Of a DNA stretch of 24,055 bases, positions 7,999 through 14,060 are shown in pieces. The notes under the pieces are model-generated. The model ran no database searches. It was given only the letters and a program-made list of their open reading frames with translations, and was not told the DNA's origin. Position numbers and translations under genes: made by a program. The stretch's first letter is position 1; each line of letters begins with the position of its first letter. The stretch spans positions 1 to 24,055 of the forward strand of contig PKQY01000027.1 of assembly GCA_017577895.1 (NCBI GenBank), read 5' to 3'. The DNA is from Bacillota bacterium. GTDB taxonomy: Bacteria > Bacillota > Bacilli > ZCTH02-B2.

Positions 7999-8787
7999 AT
8001 GGCCTATGAAAACATTTTATTTGAAGTGCGGGAGAACGGCGTCGCCGTTTTGACGATCAACCGCCCCAAAGTGTTGAACGCATTGAATCAGGCGACCTTG
8101 GACGAATTGAACCAGGCGTTGGATGAAGTGGCGGCCAATGATGCCATCAAAGTGCTCGTCGTGACCGGCGCAGGTGACAAGTCCTTCGTCGCCGGCGCCG
8201 ACATCAACGAGTTTGAGTTGTTTCAAAATGCGTATCAAGCGGAAGAGATGGCCCAAAAAGGCCAGCGGTTGACACAAAAAATTGAAGCGTTGCCGAAACC
8301 GGTCATTATGGCCATCAACGGCTACGCATTGGGTGGCGGCTGTGAATTGGCCATGGCCGGGGACATCCGCATCGCCAGCCGCAATGCCCGTTTTGGTCAA
8401 CCGGAAGTGAACTTGGGCATTATTCCCGGTTACGGCGGCACGCAACGCTTGCCGCGGCTCGTCGGCAAAGGGATGGCCAAATATTTGTGCATGACAGGGG
8501 ATCACATTACAGCCGATGAAGCGTGGCGCATCGGGCTGGTGGAAAAAGTCGTCGAGCCGGAAGCGCTCATGGATGAGGCGCTGCAATTGGCGGAAAAGTT
8601 GGCCTCCAAGCCGCCCATCGCCCTGCACTTGATCAAAAAAGCCATTCAAGAAGGACCGGAAATGGATTTGGACAACGCCTTGAAAATGGAAGCGGCCTAT
8701 TTCGGCTTGGCCATGAACACGGAAGATCGGGTGGAAGGCACCCGCGCTTTCTTGGAGAAACGTCCGGCCCGCTTTACCGGAAAGTAA
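7999..8787 (+). CDS. enoyl-CoA hydratase (crotonase family)
   Basis: A 262-aa crotonase-fold protein that should hydrate 2-enoyl-CoA thioesters, for example crotonyl-CoA. The oxyanion-hole blocks are SFVAGADINEF and GYALGGGCELAMAGD. Both catalytic glutamates of true hydratases are present, in GGGCELAM and FGQPEVNLG, and IIPGYGGTQRLPRLVG follows. It has an AAGGAG site ten bases before the ATG and lies 31 bp after leuB, so the two are probably cotranscribed. It is not a leucine biosynthesis enzyme; a role in branched-chain or short-chain acyl-CoA metabolism is inferred from context. Exact substrate is unknown (crt, echA and fadB-like names are all possible). Confidence 0.92.
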   Translation: MAYENILFEVRENGVAVLTINRPKVLNALNQATLDELNQALDEVAANDAIKVLVVTGAGDKSFVAGADINEFELFQNAYQAEEMAQKGQRLTQKIEALPKPVIMAINGYALGGGCELAMAGDIRIASRNARFGQPEVNLGIIPGYGGTQRLPRLVGKGMAKYLCMTGDHITADEAWRIGLVEKVVEPEALMDEALQLAEKLASKPPIALHLIKKAIQEGPEMDLDNALKMEAAYFGLAMNTEDRVEGTRAFLEKRPARFTGK

Positions 8788-8813
8788 ACGCCGGATTTGT
8801 AAACGTCATATTT

Positions 8814-8859
8814 ACAGTAAAAACCCGTCGGATGGGGTTCCGACGGGTTTACTGTTTTT
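8814..8859. terminator. bidirectional intrinsic terminator
   Basis: CCCGTCGGA at 8824-8832 pairs with TCCGACGGG at 8839-8847. The stem extends through AAA/TTT and, across a two-base bulge, ACAGT (8814-8818) with ACTGT (8851-8855). Ts follow on the plus strand (8855-8859). On the minus strand five Ts follow the core stem. It lies between convergent genes and can serve both. Confidence 0.92.
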
Positions 8860-8886
8860 GCTCGTGTGTTTTTTGCATGTGTTTTA

Positions 8887-8914
8887 AACATGTGCTTTCG
8901 AACATGTGCTTTCG
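8887..8914 (+). repeat. 14-bp tandem direct repeat (2 copies)
   Basis: AACATGTGCTTTCG occurs twice head to tail at 8887-8900 and 8901-8914, just downstream of the bcp stop codon. A related GCATGTG precedes it. No function is evident. Confidence 0.85.
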
Positions 8915-8928
8915 TTCCTGAAACGGTG

Positions 8929-9432
8929 TTACCGTTGGTTTGCTGTTTCCGTGGTCGATTGGATTTCGTCGAGAAATTGCAGCACCTCTTGCACGTGGCC
9001 TTTCACTTTGACGTTGCGCCATTCCCGCAAGAGCCGGCCTTGCGGGTCGATGACGAACGTGGAACGGACGATGCCGTAATACGTTCGGCCGGCCATTTTT
9101 TTCTGTTGCCAGACGCCGTAGCGGGAAGCCACCTCATGATTTTCGTCGGACAACAGCAAAAATGGGAGTTGATGTTTGGCAGCAAATTTTTCATGGGATT
9201 GGAGCGAATCGGTGCTGACACCCAATACGACCGCATGGCGGGCCTCAAATTCCTCGATGGCATCGCGGAAATCGACGGCCTCTTGCGTGCAGCCGGGGGT
9301 GTTGTCCCGCGGATAAAAATACAGGACGACGTATTTGCCGCGAAAATCGGACAGGGAGACCGTTTGACCCTGGGTTGCCGGCAACGTGAAGTCAGGGGCC
9401 GGTTGGCCCACTTCCAGCGTTTCGGTAGACAT
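8929..9432 (-). CDS. bcp: Bcp-type thiol peroxidase (peroxiredoxin), single cysteine
   Basis: A cytosolic peroxiredoxin of the Bcp/PrxQ class that reduces hydroperoxides. The 167-aa protein has VGQPAPDFTLP and the peroxidatic site FYPRDNTPGCTQEAVDFRD with C48. The resolving cysteine that many Bcp proteins carry five residues later is V53 here, and C48 is the only cysteine in the protein, so it must work as a 1-Cys enzyme with an external thiol. ATG 9438 is also in frame, but AGGAGG is one base from it and seven from 9432, so 9432 is preferred. It is the last gene of a three-gene minus-strand unit and ends at the bidirectional terminator. Confidence 0.94.
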   Translation of the reverse strand: MSTETLEVGQPAPDFTLPATQGQTVSLSDFRGKYVVLYFYPRDNTPGCTQEAVDFRDAIEEFEARHAVVLGVSTDSLQSHEKFAAKHQLPFLLLSDENHEVASRYGVWQQKKMAGRTYYGIVRSTFVIDPQGRLLREWRNVKVKGHVQEVLQFLDEIQSTTETANQR

Positions 9433-9434
9433 TT

Positions 9435-10607
9435 TCATTCCTCCTGATACTTTTCCAGCAGTTCGGCCAATGTTTCGATATCTTCTTCGGTATTAAAAAA
9501 GCCGCAGGAAATGCGGAGCGCGCCGTTGTCGGGGATGGACCGCAAAATGACGCCGTGTTGCGCCGCGTAGGCGACGAACTGGTCGGACGGAATGTTTTTG
9601 ATTTGAAACGTCAACAGCCCGGCATCGTTTTCCGGCGTGAGAAATTCGAGGCCGGCAATGTCGGAAAGCCTCCGGCGGGCAAATTGGACGATGGTACGGA
9701 TGCGGGCATAGGCCCATGCGGTGCCGACGGATTCCGTGAGCCACTGGATGGCGGCGTTTAGGCCGGCGATGCCGGGCCGGTACAGCGTCCCTACTTCAAA
9801 CCGCTGGGCTCCAGCGGAAGGCAGGGCGTACGGGGACAGCCGGTCGAAATGAATCATGGACCGATACCCGACAAACGTGGGCTCAATTTCCGCCAACCGG
9901 TCGCGACGAATGTACAGGCCGCCGGTCCCTTCCGGGCCGCACAGCCATTTTTGGCCGGGAAAGGCGTAAAAGTCGACTTTGAGATTTCTCAAGTGAACCG
10001 GGATGGCCCCTACGGCTTGGGCGCCGTCTGCCAAGACCGGAACGCCAAGTTGATGGGCCAATTCGACAATTTCTTGTAACGGCAACAAAGCCCCCGTGCT
10101 GTATGAAATGTGGGACAAGGCCAACAGCCGGGTTCTGGGGGACAACGCCCGGCGGATGGCCTCTAATGTTTGTTCGGGTTCGCCGACACCGGCGTCGACG
10201 TAACGGACCGTGACGCCGCGGCGCCGCGCGATTTGGGCCAATGGTAAGAGCATCCCGCTATGCTCTAGATTGGTGGTGACGATTTCATCCCCCGGTTGAA
10301 GATTCATGCCCCACAAAATGATGTTGATGCCTTCGGTGGTGTGGTGGGTGAAGGCCAACTCATCCGGCGTGGCACCGAGCAATTCCGCCAACCGGCGGCG
10401 GGTGAGGGCCATTTCTTGGGCCAACTGGCGAAAGCCGGCATGCGATGCCCGACCTTCGGTCAAGTCCCGTTCTTCCACTTGCGCCATCGCTTGTTGAACG
10501 GGGCGGGGCAGGGGACCGGCCGTACCGGTATTGAGGAAAATTTGGCTGCTGGCCGCCGGCAGCTGTTCCCGAATCTGTTTCAGTTTTGTCTCCTCTTGCA
10601 ACTCCAT
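9435..10607 (-). CDS. class-V PLP-dependent aminotransferase / cysteine desulfurase-like protein
   Basis: A 390-aa fold-type I PLP enzyme. Visible features are NTGTAGPLP near residue 26, THHTTEGIN (88-95), SHISYSTGALLP (165-176), D194 in LADGAQAVGAIPVH, which contacts the pyridine nitrogen, and the Schiff-base lysine K220 in YAFPGQKWLCGPEGTGGLY. The C-terminal loop that holds the catalytic Cys in SufS/NifS enzymes cannot be recognised, so desulfurase activity is doubtful; members of this subgroup (for example B. subtilis YcbU, isopenicillin-N-epimerase-like) have poorly known substrates. The ATG follows a GGGGAGAAGGG site. It lies 24 bp after the metallo-hydrolase gene and its stop overlaps the upstream in-frame ATG of bcp. 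Confidence 0.9.
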   Translation of the reverse strand: MELQEETKLKQIREQLPAASSQIFLNTGTAGPLPRPVQQAMAQVEERDLTEGRASHAGFRQLAQEMALTRRRLAELLGATPDELAFTHHTTEGINIILWGMNLQPGDEIVTTNLEHSGMLLPLAQIARRRGVTVRYVDAGVGEPEQTLEAIRRALSPRTRLLALSHISYSTGALLPLQEIVELAHQLGVPVLADGAQAVGAIPVHLRNLKVDFYAFPGQKWLCGPEGTGGLYIRRDRLAEIEPTFVGYRSMIHFDRLSPYALPSAGAQRFEVGTLYRPGIAGLNAAIQWLTESVGTAWAYARIRTIVQFARRRLSDIAGLEFLTPENDAGLLTFQIKNIPSDQFVAYAAQHGVILRSIPDNGALRISCGFFNTEEDIETLAELLEKYQEE

Positions 10608-10631
10608 GCCCTTCTCCCCTTATCGAATCCA

Positions 10632-11603
10632 TCATGATTTGGCGGCGGTTTTGAGCAAGTAATCGAGGATGCCCATGGCGTCCACTTGGCTGTCCAACGT
10701 TAGAATATCATAGACCCGGTGGTTGGCGGCCACGCCTTGGGCTGTCAGATGGTCCCGAACGGCTTGCATCAGTTGGTTCGCCAATGCGAACGTCTGTTTG
10801 GCGATGTTTTCCATGCTCACATCATGTTGTGCCACAAACTGTTGGCCGAGGGCCACAAACCGGTCCAGCCAGTGGGTGACTTGGCGAAACGCTTCGTCGA
10901 CCAATGTCGTCATCCCGTAATGTCCGAAGTAGAGCCGATCGATGTGCATGGCGCGGAACCGTTCGATGCTGGCCCGCATGGCTTCCGGATCGAACTGGTT
11001 CGGGGAGGTCGTGGGCAAAAAGAAGGGGATGCCTTCTTCTTCCAGTTGGTTGTACCGGATGCCGGCGGTGTCGCCCGAAAAAATGCCGTTGCTGACCGGG
11101 TCGTATACGCTGAAGTGATGCAAGGCATGTCCCGGCGTGTCGAGGAACTGCAACGTCCGCTCCGGACCGATGGTTAAAGTATCCCCGTCGCTGCGGGTGA
11201 GGATGCGATCTTCCGGGACCGGCACGATGGGGTGGAAAAATTGATCAAACTTTTCGCCGTAAACGACCTTTGCACTGGCGATGAGACGGCTCGGATCGAT
11301 GAGATGGCGGGCGCCGCGGGGATGGACGACGACCTGTGCATTCGGGCAATGGGTCAACAACCGGCCGGCGCCACCGGAATGATCCAAATGGATGTGGGTG
11401 ACAATAATATACCGGATGGATTCGGGGGCGATGTTCAATGTTTTCAGTCCGTCCAACAAATGGGGGATCGAGGGACTGGGACCGGTTTCCAGCACCACCC
11501 GTTCTTCACGGAAGACGTAACAACCGGTGCGGTTTTCAAATCCCATGTCATACAAATCGATGAGGGAGATGCCGTGCCCCAGGTCGACGACGTTTTGGCT
11601 CAT
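10632..11603 (-). CDS. metallo-beta-lactamase-fold hydrolase
   Basis: The 323-aa protein has the metal-binding set of the superfamily: THIHLDHSGG (HxHxDH, residues 70-75), a further His in VVHPRGARHL, an Asp in FSGDTAGIRY and a His in YFGHYGMT. The last roughly 100 residues form a helical C-terminal extension (LDRFVALGQQFVAQHD and onward) seen in several MBL hydrolases of unknown substrate. The frame is open further upstream, but the ATG at 11603 follows AAGGAGAG with nine bases spacing and starts just before the conserved fold. It heads a unit with the PLP enzyme and bcp. No signal peptide is visible. Glyoxalase-II-like or lactonase activity is possible; the substrate cannot be told. Confidence 0.92.
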   Translation of the reverse strand: MSQNVVDLGHGISLIDLYDMGFENRTGCYVFREERVVLETGPSPSIPHLLDGLKTLNIAPESIRYIIVTHIHLDHSGGAGRLLTHCPNAQVVVHPRGARHLIDPSRLIASAKVVYGEKFDQFFHPIVPVPEDRILTRSDGDTLTIGPERTLQFLDTPGHALHHFSVYDPVSNGIFSGDTAGIRYNQLEEEGIPFFLPTTSPNQFDPEAMRASIERFRAMHIDRLYFGHYGMTTLVDEAFRQVTHWLDRFVALGQQFVAQHDVSMENIAKQTFALANQLMQAVRDHLTAQGVAANHRVYDILTLDSQVDAMGILDYLLKTAAKS

Positions 11604-11665
11604 CTGTGACTTCTCTCCTTTTTTTGAATCAACTGTCGAATCTTTTATTAAGATAACCGAATTCA

Positions 11666-11700
11666 AATAAAAAAACCAGTCCCACAGAGTAGGTCTGGTT
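11666..11700 (-). terminator. intrinsic terminator of the DUF1232-like gene
   Basis: On the minus strand AACCAG (11700-11695) pairs with CTGGTT (11679-11674), with a partly paired interior, followed by a T-rich run. It separates the DUF1232-like gene from the MBL-PLP-bcp unit. Confidence 0.75.
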
Positions 11701-11749
11701 TGCGAGTGTTCAGCCGATCATTTTGCGGATGATGTTGATATAGCTGAGT

Positions 11750-12001
11750 TTAACGGATGACCTTGCCTTCGACGTCGATGATCTTCCGTCCTTTTGGCGG
11801 AACCGGGTCTTTGCGCAAAAAACGGTACAGCAAGATGCCCAACGCGGTCATGATCAGATCGTCCATCGGCAAGAACGGCATCAGGTCCACCGGGGAAATC
11901 CAGTATAAGGCCAGTAATGGAAAAATAATCCATTCCCGTCCCCGCAGTCCTTTGCGCAGGGCACGCCGGACAATCCATTGCAACCCGGTCGCTGGCGTCA
12001 T
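11750..12001 (-). CDS. small DUF1232 (YkvA-like) membrane protein
   Basis: An 83-aa protein with one hydrophobic stretch (about residues 24-36, WIIFPLLALYWIS) followed by SPVDLMPFLPMDDLIMTALG, which matches the SPxDLIPDxxPxLGxxDD pattern of the DUF1232/YkvA family, whose function is unknown. The C-terminus is basic (KDPVPPKGRKIIDVEGKVIR). The frame is open to 12079, but the ATG at 12001 has a GGAGGTGGAG site directly upstream, so the shorter form is chosen. It is transcribed divergently from the riboswitch unit and followed by its own terminator. Confidence 0.82.
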   Translation of the reverse strand: MTPATGLQWIVRRALRKGLRGREWIIFPLLALYWISPVDLMPFLPMDDLIMTALGILLYRFLRKDPVPPKGRKIIDVEGKVIR

Positions 12002-12072
12002 GTTCTCCACCTCCGATGTATTATTTATTGTAGATGATCGTGGAAACCTTATCAAATGGTTGCATCGAGGAA

Positions 12073-12101
12073 TTGACATCGGCTCCGCCGTGACATAAGA
12101 T
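12073..12101 (+). promoter_or_regulatory. sigma-A promoter of the c-di-AMP riboswitch unit
   Basis: TTGACA at 12073-12078, a 17-bp spacer and TAAGAT at 12096-12101. Transcription should begin near 12108, directly at the 5' edge of the riboswitch. Confidence 0.82.
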
Positions 12102-12108
12102 CGTAATG

Positions 12109-12223
12109 TAAACGCTTACGCTTAATTCCCATGTTGGGAAGCGGGGGAACCAACTTTTTGGGGTGAACCGTAAGGGGGGCTATTTCCAGGCCCTAACCCG
12201 TCAGCTAACCTCGTCAGCGTATG
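12109..12223 (+). ncRNA. cyclic di-AMP riboswitch (ydaO/yuaA type)
   Basis: The conserved core of this class is readable: a GCTTAAT block at 12120-12126, GGGGGAACCA at about 12143-12152, TTTTGGGGTGAACC at about 12156-12169, GGGCTATTTCCAGGCCC, and the signature CCGTCAGCTAACCTCGT at 12198-12214. A closing helix pairs TACGCT (12117-12122) with AGCGTA (12216-12221). Members of this class bind two c-di-AMP molecules and usually switch genes off when the messenger is abundant; typical targets are potassium or osmolyte transporters and wall hydrolases. There is no intrinsic terminator between the aptamer and the gene, so control may act on translation or through another mechanism. Assignment is from memory of the consensus, not a covariance search. 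Confidence 0.92.
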
Positions 12224-12239
12224 GAAAGGAGAATTTTCC
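12223..12239 (+). promoter_or_regulatory. hairpin holding the ribosome-binding site
   Basis: GGAAA (12223-12227) can pair with TTTCC (12235-12239), leaving GGAGAAT in the loop. The Shine-Dalgarno AAAGGAG thus lies partly in the stem, eight bases before the GTG start, and the helix abuts the riboswitch closing stem. It is a candidate expression platform. Confidence 0.5.
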
Positions 12240-12533
12240 GTGAAGCGTGCAGGAGAAGCCTGGTGTGCTGCGAAGAAGGCCTTTCTCCGGAAAGGTTGGG
12301 TGCCCACGGAAAAAGGGTTGTGGCGTCGCGTGAATTCCACCGAAGCATATGTCAACATTTACCCCAATGGAACCGGTGAGGGTGAAACGATATACGAATT
12401 TTCCATCATGGACCCAAAAGGCATCGATTGGCAGTCGTCTAGAAAACTGTTCGAAGAGTTGGAAGATTTGTTGCCTGTCGAAGCGTCCGTGGAAACGGTG
12501 ATGGAACCATTGGGTGGTGCGCATCGGATTTAG
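12240..12533 (+). CDS. uncharacterised 97-aa protein under a c-di-AMP riboswitch
   Basis: I do not recognise this family. The product is a soluble, mixed-charge protein with no signal peptide or membrane segment. Its first 30 residues are basic and likely helical (MKRAGEAWCAAKKAFLRKGW); the middle is probably beta-rich (RRVNSTEAYVNIYPNGTG, GETIYEFSIMD); the C-terminal part has an acidic helix (SSRKLFEELEDLLPVEAS). It starts with GTG eight bases after AAAGGAG and ends at a good terminator, so it is a single-gene unit. The strong promoter, riboswitch, ribosome-binding site and terminator argue that it is real and expressed. A role in potassium, osmotic or cell-wall homeostasis is inferred only from the riboswitch class. 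Confidence 0.85.
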   Translation: MKRAGEAWCAAKKAFLRKGWVPTEKGLWRRVNSTEAYVNIYPNGTGEGETIYEFSIMDPKGIDWQSSRKLFEELEDLLPVEASVETVMEPLGGAHRI

Positions 12534-12565
12534 CGAACGCATCGCATATCGCGGACAAATAACAT

Positions 12566-12595
12566 TCCCGAGCCCGCAAAGGCTCGGGATTTTTT
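12566..12595 (+). terminator. intrinsic terminator after the 97-aa gene
   Basis: TCCCGAGCC at 12566-12574 pairs with GGCTCGGGA at 12581-12589 around a six-base loop, followed by six Ts (12590-12595). It also faces the end of the convergent glycosyltransferase gene, but the minus-strand side has only a weak T tract. Confidence 0.92.
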
Positions 12596-12614
12596 ATGGA
12601 AACCTTCGTCTTTT

Positions 12615-13772
12615 TTAAGAGTGGGTCATGGCTTGTTCATGGGCCATCCGGATCATCATTTCCGCAATATCCCGGGCGGCATGGGGACGGCCCAGCCGTT
12701 TTGCCATTTCGCCCATTTTCTTGAGTGTCTCCGGCGAAGCCAACAGGCGTTCAATGCTCTCTTGAAATTGGGTCCAGTTTTCGGCCGAAATGGCCGCGCC
12801 GGCCGAAGTCAAGAATTGGGTGTTGCCCTTTTCTTGTCCCGGAATGGGCCGGTAAATGATGAGCGGCCGACCGATGGCCAAGCTTTCGCTGACCGTAAGC
12901 CCGCCGGCCTTGGTGATGACGATGTCGGCGGCGGCCGTCAATTCATGCCCGTACGTGACATATCCGAACAGGCGGATGGGATGGCTTGCCTCTTGGAGTT
13001 CTTCTTCCAACTGTTTTTTGAGCGGCTCGTTCTTGCCGCAAATGATCAACAGTTGAATCGGATGGTCCTGGTACGCCAAGTAGCGGCATATTTTTTTGAT
13101 ACCCGGCAAATTGCCGTAGGCGCCCCCCATGACGAGTAACGTGGGCAACTCGGGATCCAAGCCGTACGCTTTCCGGAGTTGTTGCTGATCGTATGGGACG
13201 CTGTATTGTTCGTGCACCGGAATGCCGGTCACATGAATTTTTTCCGGCGCCACGCCGTGCTTGATGAGGGTCTCTTTTAACCAATCGGTGGCCACGAAGT
13301 AAAGATCGGTATTCGGTTGAATCCACTGCCGATGCAGGACATAATCGGTGATGACGGTGGCCAGAGGAATGTTCAGTTTTCCCATGCCTTTCAGTTCCGA
13401 CAACAATCCGGCGGGGAAAGGGAACGTACAGATGACCGCATCGGCCCGATATGTCGCCAAAATTTCCATCATTTTTTCTCGCCCTAAATAACGGTGGGCG
13501 TTACGGGATAAGAAAGGGTATGAAGACAGCACGTCGGTCTGTTTATACCATTGACCGTATAAGTGCGGGGTCGATTTGATGCTGCGCAAATACAGCGATT
13601 GGGCCACCGAATTGAGCCGGGGATAAGCTTCTGCCAGAAAGTCGATGATTTTGACTTGTCCTTCTGGATGCAGCCGTTGCAGCGTTTGAGCTAATGCTTC
13701 CGAGGCCCGGTTATGACCTTGCCCGTAGGAGGCCGTGAAGACGAGGAACGTTTTGGGCTGGGAACCGGTCAA
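12615..13772 (-). CDS. UgtP/MGDG-synthase-like glycosyltransferase
   Basis: A 385-aa GT28-family enzyme related to diacylglycerol glucosyltransferases and plant MGDG synthase, which transfer a sugar from UDP-sugar to diacylglycerol to make glycolipids and lipoteichoic acid anchors. The N-terminal acceptor domain has FTASYGQGHNRASEAL (about residues 12-27) and ICTFPFPAG. The C-terminal donor domain has TLLVMGGAYG and the sugar-nucleotide motif ITKAGGLTVSESLAIGRP, then PGQEKGNTQFL. The start is TTG at 13772 with GAGGAGGG nicely spaced upstream; there is no ATG alternative. The protein is expected at the cytoplasmic face of the membrane. Whether it is the actual UgtP or a paralogue cannot be told. 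Confidence 0.9.
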   Translation of the reverse strand: MTGSQPKTFLVFTASYGQGHNRASEALAQTLQRLHPEGQVKIIDFLAEAYPRLNSVAQSLYLRSIKSTPHLYGQWYKQTDVLSSYPFLSRNAHRYLGREKMMEILATYRADAVICTFPFPAGLLSELKGMGKLNIPLATVITDYVLHRQWIQPNTDLYFVATDWLKETLIKHGVAPEKIHVTGIPVHEQYSVPYDQQQLRKAYGLDPELPTLLVMGGAYGNLPGIKKICRYLAYQDHPIQLLIICGKNEPLKKQLEEELQEASHPIRLFGYVTYGHELTAAADIVITKAGGLTVSESLAIGRPLIIYRPIPGQEKGNTQFLTSAGAAISAENWTQFQESIERLLASPETLKKMGEMAKRLGRPHAARDIAEMMIRMAHEQAMTHS

Positions 13773-13952
13773 GCTGATCCCTCCTCACTACCCCATCGGA
13801 TTTGCCTTCTTTCCTCTTTGCATGGCATATGCCAACAACGGCTCGGTTATGCGTGGGCTGGAATGGGTTTTAAGGCTTCCTACTGAACACTGTACCAGAT
13901 TCCTTGTCTTTTCGTATAGCGAAATCTTTGCTGAATTTCATCGAAAATGAAA

Positions 13953-13974
13953 GTTAATCTTTTGTTAATCTTTT
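13953..13974 (+). promoter_or_regulatory. 11-bp-period direct repeat, candidate OmpR-family regulator site
   Basis: GTTAATCTTTT occurs twice in perfect head-to-tail register (13953-13963 and 13964-13974), giving TTAATC-N5-TTAATC. This is the geometry bound by OmpR/PhoB-family dimers. It ends just upstream of where the -35 box should be for the TATAAT at 14002-14007, and that -35 position (AGAGGG, 13979-13984) is far from consensus, as at activated promoters. The OmpR-type regulator at 18342-19037 is the obvious candidate binder; this is inference. Confidence 0.6.
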
Positions 13975-14001
13975 CTTTAGAGGGATTCAATCCGTGCCCC
14001 T

Positions 14002-14007
14002 TATAAT
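14002..14007 (+). promoter_or_regulatory. -10 box of the exported protein-ABC-two-component operon
   Basis: TATAAT at 14002-14007 is a consensus -10, with no recognisable -35 at 17 bp. Transcription would start near 14014. Confidence 0.6.
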
Positions 14008-14015
14008 CGAAGCCA

Positions 14016-14031
14016 GGAGAAACGTTTCTCC
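14016..14031 (+). repeat. 16-bp perfect palindrome in the 5' leader
   Basis: GGAGAAACGTTTCTCC is a perfect inverted repeat lying at about +2 to +18 of the predicted transcript. It could be a repressor operator or a 5' mRNA stabilising hairpin; no regulator family could be named from the sequence alone. Confidence 0.7.
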
Positions 14032-14060
14032 CATATCAAGGGTGAAAGGAAGGTGGAAAT

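Noticed and set aside
13823..13835. Palindrome GGCATATGCC upstream of the glycosyltransferase gene
   Set aside because: A 10-bp palindrome is expected by chance in a window of this size, and it is not positioned relative to a recognisable promoter.
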